Positions 17,762-26,458 of a DNA stretch of 64,000 nucleotides are shown here, in pieces. A program made the translations under genes and the position numbers. The stretch's first letter is position 1; every line of letters starts with the position of its first letter. The DNA is taken from assembly GCF_014489415.1 (NCBI RefSeq), contig NZ_CP060822.1, positions 372,001 through 436,000 on the forward strand, given 5' to 3'. Source of the stretch: Cylindrospermopsis curvispora GIHE-G1 (GTDB lineage: Bacteria; Cyanobacteriota; Cyanobacteriia; Cyanobacteriales; Nostocaceae). The notes below the pieces were generated by a model. It saw only the letters and a program-made list of their open reading frames with translations, searched no databases and was not told the origin of the DNA.

Positions 17762-18634
17762 ATGGTGAGGCAAGTTCCACCAAAAACTCAACTGGGGGTG
17801 ATAAAATCCAATAAAAATCAGCTTGGGGAGACAATCGTCCCTGAAATTGTCTACCCAGAAAGTGATGGTGAACCCATGGCGGATAATACTAGGCAATTCA
17901 CATGGATTGTCAAAATCAAGGAGAATTTAGAAATACTATTTAAGTCTAATGCGGATGTGTTTGTAGCCGGGGACTTGTTTTGGTATCCAGTAGAGGGTAG
18001 CAACAAAATTAAACTAGCTCCCGATACCATGGTGGTGTTTGGGAGACCCAAGGGACACCGGGGGTCTTATCGACAGTGGGAGGAGGATAATATTCCTCCC
18101 CAGGTGGTGTTTGAAATTTTATCTCCTGGTAATAGTCAAGATGAAATGGACAAAAAAAAGCTGTTTTATCTGAAACATGGAGTAGAAGAGTATTATGTGT
18201 ATGACCCAGATAGAATTAGTCTAGAAGTATCTATTAGGGAAAATAATTCATTTAAAGAGATTAAGGATTTTAGTGTTTGGACTAGTCCAAGAATGAATGT
18301 ACGGTTTGATATGACGGGAGATGAATTAGTCATCTACTATCCAGATGGTGGTAGGTTTCTTAGTCCTGTAGAGTTGAGCAATTATGCAGAACAAGAAAAT
18401 CAACGTGCAGAACGGGAAAGATTTCTGAAAGAGCAGGAAACTCAGCGTGCAGAACAAGAAAGACTGCTTAAAGAACAAGAAAGATTTCTGAAAGAGCAGG
18501 AAACTCAGCGTGCAGAACAGGAAAGACTGCTTAAAGAACAGGAAAAATTTCTGAAAGAGCAGGAACAACTAAAGTATCAAACCTTACTAGCACAATTAAA
18601 AGCTAAGGGTATTGATATCAGCACACTCGAATAA
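17762..18634 (+). CDS. Uma2-family (DUF820) PD-(D/E)XK nuclease-like protein, array copy 1
   Basis: This is the first of seven near-identical Uma2-family proteins. The Uma2/DUF820 fold is a PD-(D/E)XK nuclease fold; members are widespread in cyanobacteria and their substrate is unknown. Candidate active-site residues are D88 (APDTMVV) and E118 (VVFEILSPGNS), followed by KKLFYLKHGVEEYYVYDP. I start at MVRQVPP because GGGAGGT lies seven bases before this ATG; an in-frame ATG 15 bases upstream overlaps that ribosome binding site. From about residue 213 the protein is a charged coiled coil of repeated LLKEQE and FLKEQETQRAEQE units. Length is 290 residues, three heptads longer than the shortest copy. 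Confidence 0.9.
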   Translation: MVRQVPPKTQLGVIKSNKNQLGETIVPEIVYPESDGEPMADNTRQFTWIVKIKENLEILFKSNADVFVAGDLFWYPVEGSNKIKLAPDTMVVFGRPKGHRGSYRQWEEDNIPPQVVFEILSPGNSQDEMDKKKLFYLKHGVEEYYVYDPDRISLEVSIRENNSFKEIKDFSVWTSPRMNVRFDMTGDELVIYYPDGGRFLSPVELSNYAEQENQRAERERFLKEQETQRAEQERLLKEQERFLKEQETQRAEQERLLKEQEKFLKEQEQLKYQTLLAQLKAKGIDISTLE

Positions 18635-19016
18635 ACTATTACCTGGACCGGAATACCCCCGTGAGAAGGGTTTTCTCAACCTGAGATTTTTCTCTACTTA
18701 AAACAGTACGAAGTAAGTCGTCCGTGGCAAGGTTTGCTGATTTTGCCCAGTCAGGGTTATAATGTGGGTGCCAAGAGTAACGCGGCTTTATCTAACGGAT
18801 TTGAGGGAAAGGCAAAACCTGAGTTCCAATTTGACCTTGTTACAGTTGTTAGGAACGAATGAGGAGGAGAGTGGGGAGATAGGTAACCACAGGAGAATTT
18901 CTACCGACGGTTTTTTATGAATTTCCAGATACATAGGAGTTTGGGACTGATAAGAAACCATGTAATAGTAAATTAAACCGATTGAGTCAATACCAAAGTG
19001 AATGGGAGGTATAGAT
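18635..19016 (+). pseudogene. Spacer 1: DUF2887/Rpn-type gene remnant plus Uma2 leader
   Basis: After the Uma2 stop comes a conserved 3' flank. Then 18683-18862 is an open stretch that reads EIFLYLKQYEVSRPWQGLLI and ends VTVVRNE-stop. It resembles the middle of DUF2887 (Rpn-type nuclease) proteins and has lost both ends. Next are a short piece similar to the DUF29 3' end (AATTTCCAGATACATAGGAG) and the common Uma2 leader with TGTAATAGT at 18961-18969. The same spacer type occurs at 21189-21570. Confidence 0.65.
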
Positions 19017-19868
19017 ATGGTGAGGCAAGTTCCACCAAAAACTCAACTGGGGGTGGTAAAATCCAATAAAAATCAGCTTGGGGAGACGATCGCGTCTGAA
19101 ATTGTCTACCCGGAAAGTGATGGTGAACCCATGGCGGATAATACTAGGCAATTCACATGGATTGTCAAAATCAAGGAGAATTTAGAAATACTATTTAAGT
19201 CTAATGCGGATGTGTTTGTAGCCGGGGACTTATTTTGGTATCCAGTGAAGGGTAGTAACAAAATTAAACTAGCTCCCGATACCATGGTGGTGTTTGGGAG
19301 ACCCAAGGGACACCGGGGGTCTTATCGACAGTGGGAGGAGGATAATATTCCTCCCCAGGTGGTGTTTGAAATTTTATCTCCTGGTAATAGTCAAGATGAA
19401 ATGGACAAAAAAAAGCTGTTTTATCTGAAACATGGAGTAGAAGAGTATTATGTGTATGACCCAGATAGAATTAGTCTAGAAGTATCTATTAGGGAAAATA
19501 ATTCATTTAAAGAGATTAAGGATTTTAGTGTTTGGACTAGTCCAAGACTGAATGTACAGTTTGATATGATGGGAGATGAATTAGTCATCTATTATCCAGA
19601 TGGCGGTAGGTTTCTTAGTCCTGTAGAGTTGAGCAATTATGCAGAACAAGAAAATCAACGTGCAGAACGGGAAAGACTGCTTAAAGAGCAGGAAACTCAG
19701 CGTGCAGAACAAGAAAGACTGCTTAAAGAACAAGAAAGATTTCTGAAAGAGCAGGAAACTCAGCGTGCAGAACAGGAAAGACTGCTTAAAGAGCAGGAAC
19801 AACTAAAGTATCAAACCTTACTAGCACAATTAAAAGCTAAGGGTATTGATATCAGCACACTCGAATAA
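19017..19868 (+). CDS. Uma2-family nuclease-like protein, array copy 2
   Basis: This is a 283-residue copy of the array protein. Differences from copy 1 are few: V in place of I at residue 14, ASEI for VPEI, PVKG for PVEG, PRLNVQF for PRMNVRF and MMGD for MTGD. The candidate catalytic residues D88 and E118 are kept. The coiled coil is two heptads longer than the shortest copy. The start is set by GGGAGGT seven bases upstream. Its -10-like element is the weaker TGTAATAGT form. Confidence 0.9.
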   Translation: MVRQVPPKTQLGVVKSNKNQLGETIASEIVYPESDGEPMADNTRQFTWIVKIKENLEILFKSNADVFVAGDLFWYPVKGSNKIKLAPDTMVVFGRPKGHRGSYRQWEEDNIPPQVVFEILSPGNSQDEMDKKKLFYLKHGVEEYYVYDPDRISLEVSIRENNSFKEIKDFSVWTSPRLNVQFDMMGDELVIYYPDGGRFLSPVELSNYAEQENQRAERERLLKEQETQRAEQERLLKEQERFLKEQETQRAEQERLLKEQEQLKYQTLLAQLKAKGIDISTLE

Positions 19869-20378
19869 ACTATTACCTGGACCGGAATACCCCCGTGAGA
19901 AGGGTTTTCTCAACCTGAGATTTTTCTCTACTTAAAGCAGTACGAAGTAACATGGGAGTTTGGAACTGATATTGACACCATGCTCAATGGCCATTTTTGG
20001 CAATAGCGATCGCAAACTGCATTGCATAACTAAAATAGCCTCGTGTGGAAATAAAATATAAGTCAAACCATAAGGTGCAGAGCTTTGACGGTCTACATGA
20101 TCTCAGTTCGTGCCAACCAGACTCACCCACCCAAGTAACTACAAGAGTCGAGTGGTAAGGATTCTCTTACCCCAGCCTAAAAACCTCTTGAAATATATTC
20201 AGGTAGCATAACCACTCTGGAAGATTGCCTTGACCAATATCTCTTAACCAAGAGCGATCCCCCGACTGCTAACCAATAATCACCCGTAAGGTGACGAGTT
20301 GCCTTTTACTTTAAAGAAGCCATGTTATAGTAAATTAAACCGATTGAGTCAATACCAAAGTGAATGGGAGGTATAGAT
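19869..20378 (+). repeat. Spacer 2: DUF29 3' remnant, non-coding block and HicB tail
   Basis: The order is: Uma2 3' flank, a copy of the 3' end of the DUF29 gene and its flank (from 19951), the repeated non-coding block without its promoter (from about 20035), then a join in GGATTCTCTTACCCCAGCC to the last 40 or so bases of HicB (20166-20210), then the Uma2 leader with TGTTATAGT at 20323-20331. The same order, with the promoter retained, is found at 24409-25022. Confidence 0.7.
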
Positions 20379-21188
20379 ATGGTGAGGCAAGTTCCACCAA
20401 AAACTCAACTGGGGGTGGTAAAATCCAATAAAAATCAGCTTGGGGAGACGATCGCGTCTGAAATTGTCTACCCGGAAAGTGATGGTGAACCCATGGCGGA
20501 TAATACTAGGCAATTCACATGGATTGTCAAAATCAAGGAGAATTTAGAAATACTATTTAAGTCTAATGGGGATGTGTTTGTGGCTGGGGACTTGTTTTGG
20601 TATCCAGTAGAGGGTAGCAACAAAATTAAACTAGCTCCCGATACCATGGTGGTGTTTGGGAGACCCAAGGGACACCGGGGGTCTTATCGACAGTGGGAGG
20701 AGGATAATATTCCTCCCCAGGTGGTGTTTGAAATTTTATCTCCTGGTAATAGTCAAGATGAAATAGACAAAAAAAAGCTGTTTTATCTGAAACATGGAGT
20801 AGAAGAGTATTATGTGTATGACCCAGATAGAATTAGCCTAGAAGTATCTATTAGGGAAAATAATTCATTTAAAGAGATTAAGGATTTTAGTGTTTGGACT
20901 AGTCCAAGAATGAATGTACGGTTTGATATGATGGGAGATGAATTAGTCATCTACTATCCAGATGGCGGTAGGTTTCTTAGTCCTGTAGAGTTGAGCAATT
21001 ATGCAGAACAAGAAAATCAACGTGCAGAACGGGAAAAACTGCTTAAAGAACAAGAAAGATTTCTGAAAGAGCAGGAAACTCAACGTGCAGAACAGGAAAG
21101 ACTGCTTAAAGAACAGGAACAACTAAAGTATCAAACCTTACTAGCACAATTAAAAGCTAAGGGTATTGATATCAGCACACTCGAATAA
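20379..21188 (+). CDS. Uma2-family nuclease-like protein, array copy 3
   Basis: This copy has 269 residues, the joint shortest coiled coil. It carries SNGDV for SNADV and DEIDK for DEMDK. The last change lies next to the KKLFYLKHG strand, while D88 and E118 are unchanged. The coil reads KLLKEQE, RFLKEQETQRAEQE, RLLKEQE and then the common end QLKYQTLLAQLKAKGIDIST. The ribosome binding site GGGAGGT fixes the start. Confidence 0.9.
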   Translation: MVRQVPPKTQLGVVKSNKNQLGETIASEIVYPESDGEPMADNTRQFTWIVKIKENLEILFKSNGDVFVAGDLFWYPVEGSNKIKLAPDTMVVFGRPKGHRGSYRQWEEDNIPPQVVFEILSPGNSQDEIDKKKLFYLKHGVEEYYVYDPDRISLEVSIRENNSFKEIKDFSVWTSPRMNVRFDMMGDELVIYYPDGGRFLSPVELSNYAEQENQRAEREKLLKEQERFLKEQETQRAEQERLLKEQEQLKYQTLLAQLKAKGIDISTLE

Positions 21189-21570
21189 ACTATTACCTGG
21201 ACCGGAATACCCCCGTGAGAAGGGTTTTCTCAACCTGAGATTTTTCTCTACTTAAAGCAGTACGAAGTAAGTCGTCCATGGCAAGGGTTGCTGATTTTGC
21301 CCAGTCAGGGTTATAATGTGGGTGCCAAGAGTAACGCGGCTTTATCTAACGGATTTGAGGGAAAGGCAAAACCTGAGTCCCAATTTGACCTTGTTACAGT
21401 TGTTAGGAACGAATGAGGAGGAGAGTGGGGAGATAGGTAACCACAGGAGAATTTCTACCGACGGTTTTTTATGAATTTCCAGATACATGGGGGTTTGGGA
21501 CTGATAAGAAGCTATGTAATAGTAAATTAAACCGATTGAGTCAATACCAAAGTGAATGGGAGGTATAGAT
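21189..21570 (+). pseudogene. Spacer 3: DUF2887/Rpn-type gene remnant plus Uma2 leader
   Basis: This spacer is nearly identical to spacer 1. The DUF2887-like open stretch is 21237-21416 (180 bases, ending in TGA), followed by the DUF29-like end piece and the Uma2 leader, which has TGTAATAGT at 21515-21523. Spacers 1 and 3 differ at only a few positions. Confidence 0.65.
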
Positions 21571-22380
21571 ATGGTGAGGCAAGTTCCACCAAAAACTCAA
21601 CTGGGGGTGGTAAAATCCAATAAAAATCAGCTTGGGGAGACGATCGCGTCTGAAATTGTCTACCCAGAAAGTGATGGTGAACCCATGGCGGATAATACTA
21701 GGCAATTCACATGGATTGTCAAAATCAAGGAGAATTTAGAAATACTATTTAAGTCTAATGCGGATGTGTTTGTGGCTGGGGACTTATTTTGGTATCCAGT
21801 GGAGGGTAGCAACAAAATTAAACTAGCTCCCGATACCATGGTGGTGTTTGGGAGACCCAAGGGACACCGGGGGTCTTATCGACAGTGGGAGGAGGATAAT
21901 ATTCCTCCCCAGGTGGTGTTTGAAATTTTATCTCCTGGTAATAGTCAAGATGAAATGGACAAAAAAAAGCTGTTTTATCTGAAACATGGAGTAGAAGAGT
22001 ATTATGTGTATGACCCAGATAGAATTAGTCTAGAAGTATCTATTAGGGAAAATAATTCATTTAAAGAGATTAAGGGTTTTAGTGTTTGGACTAGTCCAAG
22101 ACTGAATGTACGGTTTGATATGATGGGAGATGAATTAGTCATCTACTATCCAGATGGCGGTAGGTTTCTTAGTCCTGTAGAGTTGAGCAATTATGCAGAA
22201 CAAGAAAATCAACGTGCAGAACGGGAAAAACTGCTTAAAGAACAAGAAAGATTTCTGAAAGAGCAGGAAACTCAACGTGCAGAACAGGAAAGACTGCTTA
22301 AAGAACAGGAACAACTAAAGTATCAAACCTTACTAGCACAATTAAAAGCTAAGGGTATTGATATCAGCACACTCGAATAA
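21571..22380 (+). CDS. Uma2-family nuclease-like protein, array copy 4
   Basis: This copy has 269 residues, with the same coiled-coil length as copy 3. Distinguishing changes are IKGF for IKDF and PRLNVRF. D88 and E118 are kept. The start is set by the GGGAGGT ribosome binding site. The -10-like site is the TGTAATAGT form. Confidence 0.9.
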   Translation: MVRQVPPKTQLGVVKSNKNQLGETIASEIVYPESDGEPMADNTRQFTWIVKIKENLEILFKSNADVFVAGDLFWYPVEGSNKIKLAPDTMVVFGRPKGHRGSYRQWEEDNIPPQVVFEILSPGNSQDEMDKKKLFYLKHGVEEYYVYDPDRISLEVSIRENNSFKEIKGFSVWTSPRLNVRFDMMGDELVIYYPDGGRFLSPVELSNYAEQENQRAEREKLLKEQERFLKEQETQRAEQERLLKEQEQLKYQTLLAQLKAKGIDISTLE

Positions 22381-22891
22381 ACTATTACCTGGACCGGAAT
22401 ACCCCCGTGAGAAGGGTTGCTGATTTTGCCCAGTCAGGGTTATAATGTGCGTGCGGAGTTATCTTCCTTAAATTAGAAAACTGGATTTCATCCTGATGCA
22501 AAAGTTTTATTAAATTTAGTAGTCCACCTCCCTGACTTCCCTTTTCAAGACATCCACACCCACGGGAATACTGAGGAAGCAGCCAAACATGGTCAGCAAG
22601 TGATTGACAGTTATCTTCAGCTTGATCAAGAAAATAACCAACCTCTACCCCAGCCTAAAAACCTCTTGAAATATATTCAGGTAGCATAACCACTCTGGAA
22701 GATTGCCTTGACCAATATCTTTTAACCAAAAGCGATCACTCTTCTAAACAAAACCCTGAGAAAAAGCAAGCCTCATACTGCTTTTGTGAGTGGCGATCGC
22801 ATTTAGCAAAGGGAGAATCATCAAACTGGTCTCTGATTGTACTGCATCTTTGTGAAACCCGCTATATATTTATTTAATAACTTTCAATTGA
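22381..22891 (+). pseudogene. Spacer 4: fused DUF2887/HicB remnants before hicA
   Basis: Here the Uma2 3' flank is cut short and joined to the DUF2887 remnant (TTGCTGATTTTGCCCAG). A junction follows to the tail of the 32-residue peptide and to a HicB remnant at 22519-22689 that has lost one codon (GGGAATACTGAGGAAGC). About 200 bases of unassigned sequence with a HIP1 site then precede hicA. Confidence 0.6.
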
Positions 22892-23068
22892 ATGCCTAAA
22901 AAAATTCGAGAACTAAAGGCAATGTTGTTAAAAGCCGGGTTTATCCAACGGACTGGTAAAGGTAGTCACACAATCTGGATTCACGAAAAAATGCCAGATA
23001 TGCCAATAACAATTGCAGGTAAGGATGGTGACGATGCTAAAATCTATTTAGTTAGAGAAACAAGTTAA
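22892..23068 (+). pseudogene. hicA: hicA toxin gene with C-terminal frameshift
   Basis: HicA is an mRNA-cleaving toxin with a double-stranded-RNA-binding-like fold. The frame gives 58 residues, MPKKIRELKAMLLKAGFIQR then TGKGSHTIWIH, with the catalytic histidine H26 and ITIAGKDGDDAK. It stops early at TAA. A one-base shift near 23055 would continue as EKQVKQRLARLEELQ and end in TGA at 23100-23102, overlapping the hicB ATG as ATGA, the usual hicAB arrangement. One extra base has therefore removed the last helix. The residual protein could be inactive or partly active. Confidence 0.8.
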
Positions 23069-23098
23069 ACAAAGACTCGCAAGACTAGAAGAATTGCA

Positions 23099-23326
23099 AT
23101 GAATTCACATTACAGTATGATTATTTTCTGGTCTCAAGAGGATAACTGCTATGTAGTCCACCTCCCTGACTTCCCTTTTCAAGACATCCACACCCACGGG
23201 AATACTTATGAGGAAGCAGCCAAACATGGTCAGCAAGTGATTGACAGTTATCTTCAGCTTTATCAAGAAAATAACCAACCTCTACCCCAGCCTAAAAACC
23301 TCTTGAAATATATTCAGGTAGCATAA
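23099..23326 (+). CDS. hicB: HicB-family antitoxin
   Basis: This is a 75-residue HicB-like antitoxin, the partner of the preceding hicA. It shows the partially degraded RNase-H-like fold pattern: YSMIIFWSQEDNCYVVHLPD, then GNTYEEAAKHGQQVIDSYL. No separate DNA-binding domain is present, as in short HicB proteins. It is the only complete hicB here; the same 3' sequence is scattered between the Uma2 genes. Its stop is followed directly by the Uma2 leader, so it may be co-expressed with copy 5. Confidence 0.88.
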   Translation: MNSHYSMIIFWSQEDNCYVVHLPDFPFQDIHTHGNTYEEAAKHGQQVIDSYLQLYQENNQPLPQPKNLLKYIQVA

Positions 23327-23493
23327 CCACTCTGGAAGATTGCCTTGACCAATATCTTTTAACCAAGAGCGATCGCCCGACTGCTAACCAATAATCACCC
23401 GTAAGGTGACGAGTTGCCTTTTACTTTAAAGAAGCCATGTTATAGTAAATTAAACCGATTGAGTCAATACCAAAGTGAATGGGAGGTATAGAT

Positions 23494-24408
23494 ATGGTGA
23501 GGCAAGTTCCACCAAAAACTCAACTGGGGGTGGTAAAATCCAATAAAAATCAGCTTGGGGAGACGATCGCGTCTGAAATTGTCTACCCAGAAAGTGATGG
23601 TGAACCCATGGCGGATAATACTAGGCAATTCACATGGATTGTCAAAATCAAGGAGAATTTAGAAATACTATTTAAGTCTAATGCGGATGTGTTTGTAGCT
23701 GGGGACTTGTTTTGGTATCCAGTAGAGGGTAGTAACAAAATTAAACTAGCTCCCGATACCATGGTGGTGTTTGGGAGACCCAAGGGACACCGGGGGTCTT
23801 ATCGACAGTGGGAGGAGGATAATATTCCTCCCCAGGTGGTGTTTGAAATTTTATCTCCTGGTAATAGTCAAGATGAAATGGACAAAAAAAAGCTGTTTTA
23901 TCTGAAACATGGAGTAGAAGAGTATTATGTGTATGACCCAGATAGAATTAGTCTAGAAGTATCTATTAGGGAAAATAATTCATTTAAAGAGATTAAGGAT
24001 TTTAGTGTTTGGACTAGTCCAAGACTGAATGTACGGTTTGATATGACGGGAGATGAATTACTCATCTACTATCCAGATGGCGGTAGGTTTCTTAGTCCTG
24101 TAGAGTTGAGCAATTATGCAGAACAAGAAAATCAACGTGCAGAACGGGAAAGACTGCTTAAAGAGCAGGAAACTCAGCGTGCAGAACGGGAAAAACTGCT
24201 TAAAGAGCAGGAAACTCAACGTGCAGAACGGGAAAAACTGCTTAAAGAACAAGAAAGATTTCTGAAAGAGCAGGAAACTCAACGTGCAGAACAGGAAAGA
24301 CTGCTTAAAGAACAGGAAAAATTTCTGAAAGAGCAGGAACAACTAAAGTATCAAACCCTACTAGCACAATTAAAAGCTAAGGGTATTGATATCAGCACAC
24401 TCGAATAA
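23494..24408 (+). CDS. Uma2-family nuclease-like protein, array copy 5
   Basis: This is a 304-residue copy. Its coiled coil has five more heptads than the shortest copies and a unique internal order, with two LLKEQETQRAERE units in tandem before the common RFLKEQETQRAEQE part. LIYYPDGG replaces VIYYPDGG. D88 and E118 are kept. It is preceded by the hicAB pair instead of a gene remnant. The start is set by GGGAGGT, with TGTTATAGT upstream. Confidence 0.9.
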   Translation: MVRQVPPKTQLGVVKSNKNQLGETIASEIVYPESDGEPMADNTRQFTWIVKIKENLEILFKSNADVFVAGDLFWYPVEGSNKIKLAPDTMVVFGRPKGHRGSYRQWEEDNIPPQVVFEILSPGNSQDEMDKKKLFYLKHGVEEYYVYDPDRISLEVSIRENNSFKEIKDFSVWTSPRLNVRFDMTGDELLIYYPDGGRFLSPVELSNYAEQENQRAERERLLKEQETQRAEREKLLKEQETQRAEREKLLKEQERFLKEQETQRAEQERLLKEQEKFLKEQEQLKYQTLLAQLKAKGIDISTLE

Positions 24409-25022
24409 ACTATTACCTGGACCGGAATACCCCCGTGAGAAGGGTTTTCTCAACCTGAGATTTTTCTCTACTTAAAGCAGTACGAAGTAACATGGGAGTT
24501 TGGAACTGATATTGACACCATGCTCAATGGCCATTTTTGGCAATAGCGATCGCAAACTGCATTGCATAACTAAAATAAACAGAATTAATGTTATAAAAAA
24601 TGGCTTAAAGAAATGTAGACTAAGTGCCATATCCCCTTGACTTATGCAAGAAATATGATATTATCAGACAGGTAATTAATAGCCTCGTGTGGAAATAAAA
24701 TATAAGTCAAACCATAAGGTGCAGAGCTTTGACGGTCTACATGATCTCAGTTCGTGCCAACCAGACTCACCCACCCAAGTAACTACAAGAGTCGAGTGGT
24801 AAGGATTCTCTTACCCCAGCCTAAAAACCTCTTGAAATATATTCAGGTAGCATAACCACTCTGGAAGATTGCCTTGACCAATATCTTTTAACCAAGAGCG
24901 ATCGCCCGACTGCTAACCAATAATCACCCGTAAGGTGACGAGTTGCCTTTTACTTTAAAGAAGCCATGTAATAGTAAATTAAACCGATTGAGTCAATACC
25001 AAAGTGAATGGGAGGTATAGAT
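24409..25022 (+). repeat. Spacer 5: DUF29 remnant, promoter block and HicB tail
   Basis: This is a longer version of spacer 2. The DUF29 3' end begins at 24491. The promoter TTGACT (24637-24642) with TATTAT (24659-24664), spaced 16 bases, heads the repeated non-coding block. The HicB tail starts at about 24806, and TGTAATAGT is at 24967-24975. The hairpin just after the promoter is damaged here (ACAGGTAATTAATAGCC). Confidence 0.7.
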
Positions 25023-25916
25023 ATGGTGAGGCAAGTTCCACCAAAAACTCAACTGGGGGTGGTAAAATCCAATAAAAATCAGCTTGGGGAGACGATCGCG
25101 CCTGAAATTGTCTACCCAGAAAGTGATGGTGAACCCATGGCGGATAATACTAGGCAATTCACATGGATTGTCAAAATCAAGGAGAATTTAGAAATACTAT
25201 TTAAGTCTAATGCGGATGTGTTTGTGGCTGGGGACTTATTTTGGTATCCAGTGGAGGGTAGCAACAAAATTAAACTAGCTCCCGATACCATGGTGGTGTT
25301 TGGGAGACCCAAGGGACACCGGGGGTCTTATCGACAGTGGGAGGAGGATAATATTCCTCCCCAGGTGGTGTTTGAAATTTTATCTCCTGGTAATAGTCAA
25401 GATGAAATGGACAAAAAAAAGCTGTTTTATCTGCAACATGGAGTAGAAGAGTATTATGTGTATGACCCAGATAGAATTAGTCTAGAAGTATCTATTAGGG
25501 AAAATAATTCATTTAAAGAGATTAAGGATTTTAGTGTTTGGACTAGTCCAAGACTGAATGTACGGTTTGATATGACGGGAGATGAATTAGTCATCTACTA
25601 TCCAGATGGCGGTAGGTTTCTTAGTCCTGTAGAGTTGAGCAATTATGCAGAACAAGAAAATCAACGTGCAGAACGGGAAAGACTGCTTAAAGAACAAGAA
25701 AGATTTCTGAAAGAGCAGGAAACTCAGCGTGCAGAACAAGAAAGACTGCTTAAAGAACAAGAAAGATTTCTGAAAGAGCAGGAAACTCAGCGTGCAGAAC
25801 AGGAAAGACTGCTTAAAGAACAGGAAAAATTTCTGAAAGAGCAGGAACAACTAAAGTATCAAACCTTACTAGCACAATTAAAAGCTAAGGGTATTGATAT
25901 CAGCACACTCGAATAA
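25023..25916 (+). CDS. Uma2-family nuclease-like protein, array copy 6
   Basis: This copy has 297 residues, four heptads longer than the shortest. It has APEI near residue 26 and LQHG for LKHG in the strand after the predicted active site. D88 and E118 are kept. The coil alternates RLLKEQE with RFLKEQETQRAEQE twice, then KFLKEQE. The start is set by GGGAGGT. Confidence 0.9.
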   Translation: MVRQVPPKTQLGVVKSNKNQLGETIAPEIVYPESDGEPMADNTRQFTWIVKIKENLEILFKSNADVFVAGDLFWYPVEGSNKIKLAPDTMVVFGRPKGHRGSYRQWEEDNIPPQVVFEILSPGNSQDEMDKKKLFYLQHGVEEYYVYDPDRISLEVSIRENNSFKEIKDFSVWTSPRLNVRFDMTGDELVIYYPDGGRFLSPVELSNYAEQENQRAERERLLKEQERFLKEQETQRAEQERLLKEQERFLKEQETQRAEQERLLKEQEKFLKEQEQLKYQTLLAQLKAKGIDISTLE

Positions 25917-26458
25917 ACTATTACCTGGACCGGAATACCCCCGTGAGAAGGGTTTTCTCAACCTGAGATTTTTCTCTACTTAAAACAGTACGAAGTAAGT
26001 CGTCCGTGGCAAGGGTTGCTGATTTTGCCCAGTCAGAGTTATAATGCGGGTGCGGAGTTACCTTCCTTAAATTAGAAAACTGGATTTCATCCCGATGCAA
26101 AAGTTTTATTAAATTTAGTAGTCCACCTCCCTGACTTCCCTTTTCAAGACATCCACACCCACGGGAATACTTATGAGGAAGCAGCCAAACATGGTCAGCA
26201 AGTGATTGACAGTTATCTTCAGCTTTATCAAGAAAATAACCAACCTCTACCCCAGCCTAAAAACCTCTTGAAATATATTCAGGTAGCATAACCACTCTGG
26301 AAGATTGCCTTGACCAATATCTTTTAACCAAGAGCGATCCCCCGACTGCTAACCAATAATCACCCGTAAGGTGACGAGTTGCCTTTTACGTTAAAGAAGC
26401 CATGTTATAGTAAATTAAACCGATTGAGTCAATACCAAAGTGAATGGGAGGTATAGAT
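25917..26458 (+). pseudogene. Spacer 6: DUF2887 and HicB remnants plus Uma2 leader
   Basis: The DUF2887-like stretch begins at 25965 (EIFLYLKQYEVSRPWQ) but is cut off near 26045. It is joined to the tail of the 32-residue peptide and to a HicB remnant at 26118-26291. The leader follows, with TGTTATAGT at 26403-26411. Confidence 0.65.

Noticed and set aside
18326-18568. Open frames rich in Phe and Leu on the minus strand under each Uma2 coiled coil
   Set aside because: They are antisense shadows of the repeated LLKEQE-type codons, present in every copy with no start signal or family.
18400-18580. Short regularly spaced DNA repeats in the Uma2 genes that could suggest a CRISPR array
   Set aside because: The units are 21-base coding heptads in frame, with no variable spacers and no cas genes nearby.
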